Positions 1 to 13,800 of a stretch of 64,000 nt of DNA are shown here, piece by piece. The stretch comes from Undaria pinnatifida (lineage: Eukaryota > Sar > Phaeophyceae > Laminariales > Alariaceae): assembly GCA_012845835.1 (NCBI GenBank), contig JABAKD010000017.1:3161001-3225000 (forward strand). Direction: 5' to 3'. The position numbers were made by a program, and so were the translations under genes. Under the pieces are notes generated by a model. It did not search any database and was not told the DNA's origin. It saw only the letters and a program-made list of their open reading frames with translations. The first letter of the stretch is position 1. The number at the start of each line of letters is the position of its first letter.

Positions 1-153
1 GATATTGACGCTGTTCCGGGTGGGCTGGGTGGCACGCTTAGCTGGTTCGACGACCGTCCTCTGCTTTCAGGTTTTGCGCGTTTGAAATGGCCGTTCAGGC
101 ACCGCAAACACAGTTTCGTCGGGGACGCCTTGGAAACAGCCGACTCGGAATGA
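1..153 (+). CDS. possible 3' end of an upstream gene (partial, unassigned)
   Basis: Frame 1 is open from the first base of the window to a TGA at 151-153 and gives a 50-residue tail of normal amino-acid mix (begins DIDAVPGGLGG, ends ALETADSE). It could be the last exon of a gene lying upstream of the metzincin gene, about 300 bp before that gene's start codon. I recognise no domain. An open frame of this size can arise by chance, so this is tentative. Confidence 0.22.
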   Translation, partial: DIDAVPGGLGGTLSWFDDRPLLSGFARLKWPFRHRKHSFVGDALETADSE

Positions 154-453
154 ATATGGTGCCAAATTTCGTTGTGGTTGGGGGTTGACAACCCCTGCTT
201 GGAATCTCGTAGGAACCATACACGCTCAGAACACATGTATGCCAGATATATACTTTACTATCACCTAGCCTCGGCCCAAATTTTCTTACATCATAGACGA
301 CAGCAAAGCTCACACATAATATGCGCACCCAGCCCCTTAAACACCCGATATCATATGTATGATTCTCCCTCCCCAACTTTGACTGTCACCACAGCCAGCG
401 AGCAGACGACGCACCCATCAGCGTCACTACACCGCTTGGAGGCAACGGGGGTC
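154..453 (+). promoter_or_regulatory. 5' flank / leader of the metzincin gene
   Basis: This stretch precedes the chosen ATG at 454. It holds an AT-rich patch around 243-256 (gatatatactttac) that could act as a TATA-like element, and pyrimidine-rich sequence at 363-400. The coding frame happens to stay open back to 172 with ATGs at 172, 235 and 355. Only the ATG at 454 puts a signal peptide at the N terminus, so most of this stretch is taken as promoter plus 5' UTR. No transcription start can be fixed from sequence alone. Confidence 0.3.
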
Positions 454-709
454 ATGAGATCCACGTCGCACAACGGGGGCATTTGGATAACCTCTTACTT
501 CTGCCTACTATCAGTTGCGATCCTAGGTGGGGCGTCTAGCCAGCGACCTCAGCGAGACGTTCCGGTGGTGGGGATCGGCCCCCTGGCGCCGGTGGCTGGC
601 ACCGTGAGACGTTCGTCTGCGTTCTCTGGGGTCAGCTATCAGTCCGCGACAGGGGTGGCAATTGAGGATGAGCTCATCCGTGGCTTGGAGACGGACGACC
701 AAGTTACCG
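454..709 (+). CDS. metzincin exon 1: signal peptide and start of propeptide
   Basis: Codes residues 1-85 and ends with one base of codon 86 before gtaag. The start MRSTSHNGG is followed by the hydrophobic stretch WITSYFCLLSVAILGGASS, then a polar region, a classic signal peptide with likely cleavage after ASS or SSQ. The rest (RPQRDVPVVG onward) is low-complexity propeptide. The exon's last base pairs with the two-base overhang of exon 2 to make a Val codon. Confidence 0.8.
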
Positions 710-1768
710 GTAAGATGTGGCATGTCGTTATATAGCACGGGATCATTGAGCGCCACCGTAAAAATTCTCAGTATTTACGATGAACGCTGCGGTAGAGGTT
801 TGCGCCACCTAGGTTTTTCTGCGGGCTCTTCATGTATGTATGAAGAACCCTCCACATTATTACCAATCCACTGGCTGCGAGAAATAGGAAAATTCACACA
901 CCGTGGATGAATAATCAAGCGGCCTGGGCATAAAATCACAACATACATACACATTATAACGATGTTGGGTAGCCTCCTGGGTTGTGGAGCCTTTATCACC
1001 CAGGAATCATTTCGGCGAAAACAAATGCTCTACCATATCTCCGTATCGTAGAACGCGTCAAACGGAGTTCTGTAAACGATTGGGCGGACTTCGACTGATC
1101 ATCAGATAGATGTCGTCCTATCGTACGCGCCCGTAGATATGGTCGTAGTGACCACGTTTGGGAGTGACTAACAAGCGCGACAGATACCCAAGGTGGAGTC
1201 GATTTGAATAGTTGCTATGGGAGATAGAAGTATAACATATGAGAGAGATGGAGAGCGAGCACGAACATGCTTGATAGAGGGAGAGATAGCATATATATCC
1301 CATATATTGACGTATCTCTATAAAAAATATGGGATTTTTTGTGCACCAACTAAATCGAGAGGATATATATCCCGTATCAAGCTTTATCGTACGTCAGTGG
1401 AACTTACGTAGCAGGTGCAGGCTAGATTAGAGACGATGCGAACGCGTTGCCTTCGATTCACATGTGCACCCCGTCGGGGTATCCTTCGCCTCGAAGATGT
1501 GGTAACGCGTTTTCGAGCGCGCCATCGCAACCAACAACACCACCAGAGGAGGGAAGCGGTAGAAGGGATACCTCCATTTCACTTCGAGCAGCGCCTCACA
1601 GACAAATTTTCCGGTGTAGTTCACCGTATATATATGACGAAACACGACACCTTAAGAACTTGCGAAGAAACATGCCCAGTCATTCGCGCGAGTGCGCCAT
1701 GAGCGCCGGTGAAAGAAACAAAAAAAAACTACAAAAACACAATATATATGCACCTCTTCTACCGCCGC

Positions 1769-1821
<53 letters not shown>

Positions 1822-4800
1822 AAACCAATCGAGTTTATGACGCGAGTCGAGATAAAGGTGCGACGCACGTGCTAGGCTAGGGTTGGCGTGCAACGATATT
1901 TTTCATAGGTCCTCTCCGCTTGACGAGCTCTATGCAGCATAGGTCCGCCAATAAGAAAGTGTCCAATAAGAAAACGATGCTCACTTTTGGGGGCGACGCT
2001 AAGAAAAAACGGACTAAGAACTCGTTCTCTTCTCGGCGAGCGCTACACTACATGTTGAACAGTTTAGCCTACGTATGCTCTGGGTTTTTTCAAGGGGTGG
2101 TGTCACAACGAAAATCGGAAACTCACTCCAAATAATAAGAGCTTCTTGTTGTAGGGCTTCTACACTGAATACCTCACGCTCAATAACCTTTTTGGGGTTA
2201 AAACTGAATGGCCAACCCGATGGGCAAATCGATGTCCTAAGGATACCAAAACGAATTCGCATTGCAAACGTGAGAACGGCATTCATTCCGACGATTTTGG
2301 CTGCCAAAAGGTGTCCCGTCATTCAGCGAAAAATACGTTTTCGCTCAAAAAAAGTGCTGCCTCTCTCTACCGTACGTAGCATGCGGCGAGGTGCACCCTA
2401 AGACGCGCATGCTGCGATAGAGACACACCACTTGATTCCCGTCAACTCGGGAGCTTTAAGACACGTCCCTCCCAAACACTGACAAAACTGACTACCGCAT
2501 GAAAAATCCCATGGCCTAGCCTACTTACTAAGTTGTAGGTACACGACGAGAATCGTGCAAAAAAACAGATATGTTCTATTTTTCGCGACGATTTTGGGTT
2601 AAGGAGCCTCGTCATTCGAAAATCGTTTTAGCCAAAAAACGGTATACCTCTGTCGTAGCACGCGTCGTTACTATCTCAAGATTCTCACTGATTAACGTAT
2701 CCATACCGAGCCACGTTCAAAGCTGATTACGTCAAAAAACAAAACTTTAAGTGTTTTTTTTGGTTTTTTCTTCTTCTCACACTTCTACTTTCCAGCTTCT
2801 GGACAAACAAGCCGTGGTCACAGGTGTTGTCCCTTCTTCCCCCCGCCCGCCGGTTCTTGCCTTCAATTATTATCATATAGGGTTCAGCAATCTCACTGCT
2901 CGTCGATATTTCATCGAGTGTTGCTAACTCACGCTCTCGCGCTTTCCATAAGTCAATTTGTGCACAAGAAAAAAATCCCAACGAATTTATACGAGTATTA
3001 TGCACTCGGCGGGGCTCGAACTCATGAAAGTGACCTACACTAGGCTCGAGGATAACCTGATACGCCACCGGGGCGATATAACTCGATGAAATAACACATA
3101 CATGGCCTACGTGTATACAAGGGGATGAAACCGCGTAAAATATTCCACGACGCGAGCTACGGACACCACTATTTTGCCTTCTGAGGGCGGTGGCTTGACG
3201 CCTTTACAACTGGAAACCCTTTTGGGGGACAAAATTACTTGGATTTAGTATGGGGGGATTTTGGGGCTCTAAAAGGATTAAGGAGAGCTCTATACCCCAC
3301 CCAAAAAGTGATGATTTTGAGTAAACTAAAAAGTGCTACCAGATGACCGAACCGATGGGGGCCTAGGGAAATATACATAGACAATAAATATATCATGCAC
3401 TAGACGAAAAACAAAAAATGTTCTGACGATTTTGAGTAAACTAAAAAGTGCTACCAGATGACCGAACCGATGGGGGCCCAGGTAAATATACACAAACAAT
3501 ATATACACGCTGTTTACTACACCTAAGAACTGGGTTGCATACTACATGTAACATCAAACCTTCTAGAAAATAAACATTACCAGGCGGGTGATATAAAGGG
3601 GTGTCTTCTTGCTGCAACCGTGCAGATTCGTCCCCTTCAAGGGTTTATAGTTTCCGCGCACATATTAAAATGCTCGCCCCCCCGCCCCCCCCCCCCCCCG
3701 ATCCCTCTTGTTTAAACGCACCACCTGAAATCAAAATCTGCCAGCGTAATAAACACTACCAGCCAGCTGATATCATCTCATTATCCATCTAGCCATCCAT
3801 GCCGTAGCTCCAACTCATCTCCCCCCCCCCCCCCCGCTTTGTTCCCCGCCCAGTTCGTTCGAACGCCCCACTTAAAATCGAAATCGGCCAGAGTAATAAA
3901 CACTAATAAGCCATTGATATCACGTCATTATCTTTCTAGCCATCCATGACGTAGCTTTCATTCATTCCCCCTCCCCCCCTCCAACGCCCCCTCCTTCCCC
4001 ACACCCCGCACGATCGCCTAGACCCAGCACCGCGCGTATAGTAGACCCCTACATATATGATTAATACGCGCGATCGGAGGATCACACACAATGTTGCGAA
4101 CATCAGTGTCGACCAAATCCCTGATTTCAATATTATATGTGACCTAAACCTCTTGAAAACCCTCCCCCCCCGATTTTTTTTTTTTTTTTTTTTTCCCTCG
4201 CTTCCTCTTGCTAAAACGCCCCACCTACTATCGAAATCCGCCAGAGTAATATACACTTCCATGCCCTGGATATCGCCTCGTTATCGTTTCAGAGCCGTCC
4301 ATGCCGCTGCTGCAATTCCCACCCACCCCCGTCCCCAACGCCCCCTCCTTCACCCACCACCCGCACCATCGCCTAGACCTAGCACCACGCGTATAGCCAA
4401 CCCCTACATCTATGCGACCTAAAGCCCTCCCCCCCCGCCCCCGCCCCCCCCCGCCATATTCCTCCCCCTCGCCCACAAGAACTATTTATAGTTTCCACGC
4501 ACAAATTAACCTGCCCCACCCGTCCTCTCCCCCCCCTCCCCCCCTCCCGCCCCCCTTTTGATCAAAATCACGCCCCCACGTCCTTCAAAACTCCGCCCTT
4601 CCCTCACCGGATATTCGACTTACAGGATTCACCTGATAAACTGATGCATTTCCTTCCACAGCTGTCAGATTTTGTCCCCCTCAGAAACGGGTTTTATAGT
4701 TTCCGCGCACAGACTGCCTACCATCACCCTGTTGACCCTGATAGCTACACTGTAGTTGCAAGGGGAGTCGCCGTCCTATATCCTTAATGAGGACACACAA

Positions 4801-7800
4801 CCCGTAATACGCGCGATCGGAGTATCACACACAGCTTGCAAAGATGAGTTTCGACAAAATATTCGATCTCACAGCTAGCTGGAGTGTATTTTAATTTTTA
4901 TAATATATATGTATCATGCACTAAACAAAGAAAGAAAAAGGTTCTGATGATTTTGAGTAAACAAAGAAGGTGCTGCTTGTACCAGATGACCGAACCGATG
5001 GCGACCTACGAGGTAAATATACATAAACAATCAATATATCATGCAATAAACAAAGAAAGAAAAAGGTTCTGATGATTTTGAGCAAACAAAGAAGGTGCTA
5101 CTTGTACCAGATGACCGAACCGATGGGGACCTACGAGGTAAATATATATATACATGAACAATGAATATATCATGCACTAAACGAAAAACAAAAAAATGTT
5201 CCGACGCGCTTTTTTTTGGGTTGAGGAGCCCCGTCGTTCAGAAAAAAAGTTTCGCCAAAAAGTGGTGTACTGTACCTCTTTTATCCTAGCACGCCTCTAC
5301 GATAGGGGTGGCATTTTTTTTTCCTCCCCGTTTTTTGTTTCTGAAGTTTGCGGGCTTCTTAACCGAATACCTCCTGAGAATGCCGTTCATGTGCACAAAA
5401 ACATCTGGGCGGAACGCCAACTGTGTATCGCGTTAGCTTTCGTTTGCCGTGTATGCTTGTAGGGGATATTGTTTCATCCGTTTGTAGTTGTCGCTCCCCT
5501 CAAAACCAGTTGTTGGACTGGGTTGGGCGTAGAGCTCCTGAAGAAAGGAACATCAGCGCAGGCAGGCCCTATACCGCGTATCGTACATAGCATGCGTCAA
5601 CAATTCAACATTAAAGAGAACAGTGCTACCGCAACTCACAACGCGGTGACAATAATGGGCTGGAAAACACATAATTCACATTTTTCGCCGTCTTCGCAAT
5701 AAAATGTTATTTAAGGCTACTACCACAGTGTCAGGTAGCGAGCGTTTACATCGGAAGCCACCACTGCAACTCGTTTCAAAAGTCTGGGTAAATCATACAA
5801 GATGTCAGAAAAAACGACACAACAATATCCTCAGCGGTAGTATCTTGCCCTGCGGTATGAACGCCCCCGGGTTATGGCCCAACGCTACCACACGACGTCC
5901 CGAGCGGTCGCATTTAAGTTTCCGTTGGCTCACAAGTCCGGACAATCATGTGTCATCAAAAACAAGTTAACAACATCCTCAACCACGAGATCATGCCCTG
6001 CTACCAACTCACACTCCCTCGGTTTATGATTTAAGTCTACGCCACACGTAGTATGGGCAATCGTGGACTCATCGCACGGCGCAGGGGTTGCAAAATTTGA
6101 GCCAAAAAAAGGTATACCTTGCCGGTTGAGCTCCTCAAACGGAAAACTATCTGTTGGGATGACGATTCTACGCGTACTTTCGTTTTAAAGCTAGCGCATA
6201 GATATGCTGGTCGGATTGCTGCGCGAACGAAAGTCTTCGAACTCATGCTTCGGGTGAGCGATGTTGAGTTTCTCATGTATGTTCGGATCTCAGAAACTGC
6301 TGCTGCGCCCCCTATATATAGCGTGGGATGACTCTGTGTGTGTGATCTCGAGTACACAATGCCCTGCTACCCACGAATCTCTAGCGTTGCGGTTGTTTGC
6401 TAGCTATCAGCGCACCCGTGTCGTGATTTCATGCTGCCCCGTCGCAAGCGATTCCTTTGAAGGCCACTCTTACGCAAGTCTGGGCTATCGTATATTCTGG
6501 GCAATCCTATATATATATATATAGGTATGATGGATGCCGCGGTAAAGGTGCACTGGCTCATTTTTTTGTGCCTTCTGACGGTTGGACAAATGCTACGATA
6601 GAGGTATACCGTTTTTTGGCTTTTTTTTCTGAATGACTAGGCTCCTTAGCCCAAAATCGTCGGAAAGAGGCCAATTTTTTTTTGCCTCATTCTTGTTGTG
6701 CACCTAGGCCATGGGATGTTTCATCTGGTAGCAGTTTTACTTTTCTCCAACCCAGTTTTTAGGAGAGACCTTAAGCTCCCAAAATTGAGGAACCTCAGAA
6801 AAAAACTGGTGTATGTACCTCTTCTATCGTATCACGGGTCGGTGGTGGCACGACAAGATCCACACCCCACCCAAAAACTATCTATTTTTAGTACACGAAA
6901 ACTGCAACCCGATGACCGAAACCCATGGATAAAATATGAATATATATATCTGCACAATAAATTCAAAATAAGAATGAAATTTCGACGATTTTGGGTCAAG
7001 GAGCCCCGTCATTTCAGAAACAAAAATATGACCAAAAAGTGCTATTCCTCTGTCGTAGAACGCGTTGTTAGCATCACGTGAGCACTGCGGTGGAATGTGC
7101 TCAACCATATTGTTTCTCGAAGGCTCCTTCCTCACCTAGAGGAGCCGTAATTCCTGAACACACCTGCACTTCGAAAAAAAGGTTTTTCGAGCGCACGCAG
7201 ACAGAGAAACCCAACTAACTACCAAACCCCGTTGGATTAGATTGAAAAAAAAGTAATTTTATAGAAAAACAAGAACAATGTTCGGGGACGATTTTGTGTT
7301 AAGGAGCCCCCTCCGCCACCCAGAAAACACTTTTTGCCAAAACGTGTTACCTCTAGCATCATACCACGCGTCTAGCCTCGTCATTGAGAGCACATGTGAC
7401 AGTTGCCAAAGGTGTTGCCTCTATCGCCGTAGCACACGTTGATGGCGTAGTGTACCAAGCAATTCTACATCAAGGCTACGGTATTGATAGGGGGGCTGTT
7501 ACGACGGTGTTATGACGGTGTTATGATGATATGCCCCCTTTTTCACCGCTGGATTTGAGCCAGTCGCAAGAGTGACCCCGTATCTCGCCGTCAAAAACAC
7601 TTCGGGCGATTTTTTTTTCGCAACGTTGCCAACCGTTCCGTTGCTAATTCATGTGACACAGTGTGGCAACAATAAAACAGCCACGACAGCCTGACTAAGA
7701 CCGCAGGGGACGGGCGGGCCACTCGCGCGAATGACTCCGATCCTCCGCAAAACAGCAGGCCCTAGAAGTGACCCCTCTACAGTGGCTTTGGTTTCCATCA

Positions 7801-10800
7801 TATCATGCCATACCACGCCATGATGATGGCATCATGGCACCATGGCATCATGGCATATCATGGCATCATGGCATGGTGGGCATGCAGGCTGGTTTACGTT
7901 AAAAAACTCAAATTTATTCCCCGGCGAATGTCCACGCTATTTTTTTATTCGGACCGTGAAATTCTTCACACACACGTCTATTCTATGTGCCCTGTTGCGA
8001 AGATCTCACTCACTCGATGTTTTCTTTTTCGTCTAACGTTTCCTCAGTTGAGATTTTTCGGGAAATGTGGGCCACCTCAGCCCAATTTGTTTCGACGAAA
8101 AAAAAACCAAAAAAAAAAACCCGCGGGTCAGGCCTCGAGATCGGCATTTAGAACACGTGTGCAAATTTCAGGATCTATCTCTCAATAACGGCGTGGACGT
8201 TTTGACTTTTGTGCGTAAGAATGTAAGAATGCGTAAGGTACGTTATTTCCTTCAAATTACTCGGTTTTAGTGTAGGATCCATTTTGTTTTGCTAGATTTT
8301 GCTTAATGTTGAACACAGGCAGGTCAGATGTTCGATGTTTTTGCGCGAAAACGTCTACAGACATGCCTTGGAGCACACGTCCAACCGGATCGTGCAAAAA
8401 CATGCGGCGCAAGTTTTTCTTCGGCCCCGCTGGGAAAAAGCCTGAATATTATTGAAGAGTTGAAGGCCTGTTATTGGTCGATACGAGCTTCGCTCATAGA
8501 GACAGCCCGACGCCGGTAAAAAACAAAATGGCCATGCCACCCTCTTCCACTGGTCATGGGGGTCAGTGCGATACCCATCATTCACCTTTTGACTGGATTT
8601 TGCGAGCGGCATTGGCACGTACGTGCTACGATAGAGGTTATCACTTTTCGCCTGAAATGATTTCTGAATGACGGCACCCTCCTTAACCAAAAATCGTCGG
8701 AAATAGTCGGGGGGAAAAATGCATGTTGATTCTCGTTGTATGCCTAGGCCAGATGGGATTTTTCCATTTGAAGTAGTTATTTTTTGTTAATTTATTTTTT
8801 TCAAAGCTCTTAAAATAATGCGAAGAACCTCAGAAGAAGAAAAAAGAGAGAAAAGCGGCTCACATCTATCGTAGCACACGAATCTTTGCTTCAACCAGCC
8901 TGCAGGAAAAAAGAGTCATGCGTCCTGCGGTAGAAGTGCGCCCTTTTTTTGTCTGAGGGTCGTAAATTGCAGGATATTTTATTACGAAAAGTGCAAAACC
9001 CGACGTCGGTCGGACAGCCCCCATGATGGCCCGCAAAACAAAAACTGCGACAAAATAGAAAGAAATTCCCGACGATTATGTGTTGTCATTCAAAGGAAAA
9101 CGTCTTTGCCAAAAAGCGGTATACCTTTTTTAATACCTCTATCGTATCTCGTGTCAAAAAAGAAAAGAAGATTCCTGGCGATACAGGCTGACGCGGTAGA
9201 GGTGCGTGCACCAACCATTTTTTTTCTGGGGCTTCCTAACGCCATGATGAGGATAATGATGAGGAGCCCTCTAGTACCTCACCCCCCAAAACCAGTCAGG
9301 GAGAAAACTGAAATCTCAACCCGCGATGATTTTAAACCCAAATGGTCTAGAACTTCGCAGCTGTTAAATAATACAAGAATATATATTATAAATATAGACT
9401 ATATAGTCTATATCTCGCGATTTCGGGTTAAGAATAAGCCCCGTCATTTTTCAGAAAACACAAAAAAATAGCGAAAAAGTGATGTACCGCGGCCGGAGCA
9501 TGTATGTGTCGTTGGTATATAGTCACGCGAGCGGCTCTGGCGCGCTGAAAGACAAGGCCCTAAACCTAAAATAATTCATAGCGTACGCAGTATAGCCCTG
9601 GCCCCGTGCGATACCCTCTAGCTGTAAGACTGAGGGCGGCTTGTCTTTTTGTTCCGCAGTGGTCATGATTCAATGCCACCATACGTCACAAACGGTTGCA
9701 GGGAAGATCATTACCGCAGTAGTAACTCAGGTAGTCAAATAACTTCATCGCACGAGCGTCCAATACCCTCAGCCACACGAGGTTACGCCTTTCTAGATAC
9801 CAACGGCCTCCGGATCTGCGCCCCCCCCCCACGCTGTAAAATACGATGTACGGCAGTCGTGGCGCCGGTCGAATTTGGAGAGCTGCTGTGCGATACCCTG
9901 GCGGTGGCAGAGGATGCGTTGTTCTTGTCCTTCGTCCTTCTCGACGACGAAACTATTGTTGCGGCGAAATCATCCTACACCGTCGCCAACGGGAGCACAT
10001 TTACGGACGGCGTCGGCCGCAAGGTACGTTTACGCACGTCATAAAGAACGGGTGTGCTGTTACGATATAGGGGAAGCAGTTTTTTGGCAGAAAAATAAAA
10101 TCGTTGTCTATGTGTGGCGGTACTCCTTAATGTCATTAGGCTTGGTTTGGGTAAGCTATTGGTTAACCTTTTGCAAGTGGTCAAACGGACTAGTACCCCA
10201 CTACTTCCTTAATAAATGGCGTCGTCGACAGACCATGGGTTTTGGGTCGCGGGTTCGAATCTCATCATCCATAAAAATATTTTTTTCAGACTTTCTCCTT
10301 GTCGAACTTGAAAAATACTCTCCCCAAAATCCCCAGGAAATGAAACCGCTTGGATATCGACACGTCCGCCCGTTTATCCGGCCAACCTGCTATACCGCCG
10401 TTTCAGGGGGGGGGGGGGGGGGGGGGGGATTATAAGCCTCAGTTTGGGTAACAAGCTATTGGTTAACCTTTCGAAAGTGGTCAAATGGGCCAATAGCCCA
10501 CTATTTCCTCTAACCCAAAATCATCGACAAGGACATCTTTCTTGTGTTGCGATACGATTTCGTTCATCGAGTTGCACTTTCCTTTTTGCTCAATTGTTTA
10601 CCTTTTTTGGGTGATCTTTTCAATCAAGTGAAAACTGCTTCTGCGATCGCCCTCCGCGCTGATACCAGTGATTTTCTTTAACGAACGTTTCATAGCTGCT
10701 CCTCGGCACGAGGAAGGATACTATTCAGAACAAAGTATCCATATGAGTTCTTGTGCGCAATAGTCTAACGATCGACGACGTCGGGGTGTCGAGGGCCACC

Positions 10801-13800
10801 GCATTTCAGGAGATACGTCCGGGAGCTGGGTTTAGAACCGGCGATTTCGTGAAAGAAAAGTTGGGGGGGGCTACACAGTAGAACGACTCGAATGCTATAG
10901 ATGAAAAACATATCATGAAATAGCGGGGGCTCCTTTTTGGGCCTTTTAAGTGCAGTCGCCCAGGGTCACTCGCAGCGAGTGACCCCCCCCCCTGTTTCGT
11001 TGCGGTCTTGAGCTTAAGACGCGTGTTATGATAGAGGTAGCATTTTGTGTGGCTATTTTGTTTTCTGAAAGACGGGGCTCCTTGACCCAAACTCGTCGGA
11101 AAATACGCCCCATTTATTTTTTTGCATGATTCTCTCGTTGTGCACCTAAGCGCTTGGGTTTTTTTTTCATCCGATAGCAGGTTTATTTTTTCTCCTAATC
11201 AGTTGTTTGGGATGGAGGTCTCTTAGGCTCCCAAAATTGAGGGGCAGTATTAAGAAAAATAGTGGTGCACCTCTATCGTAGCCCTTGTCTTGGGCTTCCG
11301 TGCGGTTTTGTTCTTTGAGACGAATCCGCGATTGGAATGGTTAGCTACGCTGCGCCACAACAATGGCTGGCGTGTTTTGTCAGTGAAGTACAGAGTCACT
11401 CCTCCGAGTGGCTCAGACTCGAATTGAAAAGGGGTTACCCCTCCTACCACCGTAGGTAGCGTTGAACAATGTTTTCTTCTTTTGGTTGGCAAAGTGGTTC
11501 GAACGATGACGTCGAGGTGGCTAAGGGGTATCGTATTTCAGGACATACGGCCGGGGGCTCGGTTTCGAAACCGGTGATTTCGTTAACGAAAAGCAGGAGG
11601 GGGTTACCGTGGAACGACTCTGAAGAGTCCCAGAAAACAAGGGCGGAATGTGTCAAAGACATATAGATCATGTACAGTACCTGATAGCAGTCTATAATAT
11701 CGAAATTTCAACACGGTAGGAAATGGACGGCCATTTTAGGAATTAGAAGGCGGTGCGAATTTCGTTTCTGTTCGTTTTTTCCGACGGCTAGACAGGTGCC
11801 GCCGCAGTCTAAAATCGGGGGAATCGAAGAGTGTGACCAAGGTTACCTACAAGGTATCGTAGTCTGCTGTGCTTACGTGACAACATCACGAACGCCCCCC
11901 CCTCCTCCCTCCCCCCCTCCTCTCGCTGTTGATCGAGACTATCTCGACAATATTGCGAGAGTAACGTTTTGACTAAAGAGGTTTAAGCCCGATCCCCCAG
12001 CGCATTCAAACGCGCAGCGAAGCGAATTGGATGAACGCTCTTGAAGTGTTGCCTTTCAGGAGTAGCAGAACATGTGGCATTGACCTATTACGCGAACGCT
12101 ATCCTCTCCATGTATCCAATAAGACCAAGGCTGCGGTAAGGGAGGAATACCCAACTTCGCTGCAGACTTTGACCCACAATCGCCCGCGTGACCCCATACC
12201 TCACGGGAAAAACAACTTCAGGTGGTGTTTCTGGCGCGGCGTGTAGCTTATCATTCCAAACTACTGGTTGACCTCGCAGAAATGAAGAAAAAAAAAGCGC
12301 GAAAGCTTATGGCCGTGAAGAAACAGAGGGGTTACTTCGCGCGAATGACACCGAGCCCCTGCGAAACAAAAACAGATAGTGACCCCCCTAGCGCAACGTG
12401 GGTGTTACAACACATCTTGCCCGAGAAAATGTCGAAGAGGTCAACCGATCCCCAGACAAAGCCAAAAGCAGCAACAACCAGCGGTAAAAAGCAAATGCCT
12501 CCGAGCTAACACAGACAGGAGCCACGCTGCAGCAGGGGGCGTATCCAGTATTAATGGTTGCTTGCCTTAGTCATTTGACCAATGACCACGCATCCCTTTG
12601 GAGACGGATTGGGGGAGTACCATATATTTCTTGGGTACCTAAGATACGGAGCCGCATACCCCGCCCAAGAACTGACATTAGACGCGCGTACTATTATGAT
12701 AAGAGGTACATAGGTACCTGGTAGCTATTTTCGAGTGTGAGCGTTTTTTCTGGATGGCGGGGCTCATTAACACCTGTAGAGCCCGAAAATATATTTCTAT
12801 ACTAATTCCTAGTAGTATGGTTTGTCCCCATAAACGGGTTTCCAGTTGTAAAGGCGTTCTAACCCATAATCGTCAGAAATTGGTTGTTTTATCGGAGTAT
12901 TTCTTTGTTTTGTACCTAGTTAGAATAGGCCATGGAGTTGTTACCGGGTATATAGCACCTTTGTTTTTCTTTAAACGAGGGTCTTGGTGAGATGTAGAGG
13001 GCGTTCCTCAAGTGATCGCCCTCAAAAGGCAAAACCATGCACCCTCTACCCCGCGGCGTGCGTCATTATGTCAGCACACCCGGGTGTTCAAGCGTCTTGT
13101 CAACAACGAATCAAAAGCAAAGACCGACGGTTGGGGGGGCCTGTACTCGATAGCCATGCACGGCCGCAGTCATATGAGCATAGCTATTAGATCCTCGCAC
13201 CCCTACATTACCGGGACGGAGCATGACGGGTTTTCACCGACCAGGTAGGCATTGCTTGCACCATGCGCGCGGAGGAGGGGGGGGGGGGCGCTATATCGAT
13301 ATGCAGGCCACGCTCGAGACCCAAGGTATGGTAGGGGGGGGAGAGGGGAGGGGGCTTTTTTGGGAATGGCTCGGGGTCACTCGCGCGAGTAACCCCTCTG
13401 TTCCTTTCTTGATGTTCGAAACTGACGAGATCAATCCGCGATGGAATGGCAATCTCTATGCTTCACCAAAACAATCGCCTAGAGTTTTATTTTGTCCGTC
13501 CGTGAGGTTCTGAGTCACTCGCGCGCGAGTATGATATCTCAGGCTCGGTAGAGAAAATAAATGGAGAGGTGTACGATCATAACACAATAATACCGTCACC
13601 TTGGTGTCGAAGAAGAAAGTTTAGACGACAAAGGTAGCCCTTTTTGGCCACAAACACTGTTATTCTGGATGACGACGTTCTCCTCAACCCAGAACCGTCG
13701 GAATGGGCACCATTATTGCCAAAATCGTCCGGGAATGTCATTATTTTTTAACATAACGCCTCTTTTTTTGGATACCTGGGGGTCCGAAAGGGGTCTGGTC

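Larger units (their letters stand above)
710..9856 (+). other. metzincin intron 1 (9.1 kb)
   Basis: Begins gtaag and ends ggcag. It contains the AT microsatellite near 1771, a SINE, the tandem arrays at 3313-5190, the C-rich array at 3590-4760, A-, C- and D-family elements, and short ATGGCATC repeats at 7803-7876. About 710-2400 and 5200-6060 hold only short open frames and AT-rich patches, and I see no gene in them. Confidence 0.7.

Noticed and set aside
172-453. Upstream in-frame start codons of the metzincin gene
   Set aside because: They would bury the signal peptide 33-94 residues inside the protein; the ATG at 454 places it at the N terminus.
9649-9856. Extension of metzincin exon 2 upstream in the open frame
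   Set aside because: The upstream part is not protein-like and a good acceptor at 9856 gives the exact phase needed by exon 1.
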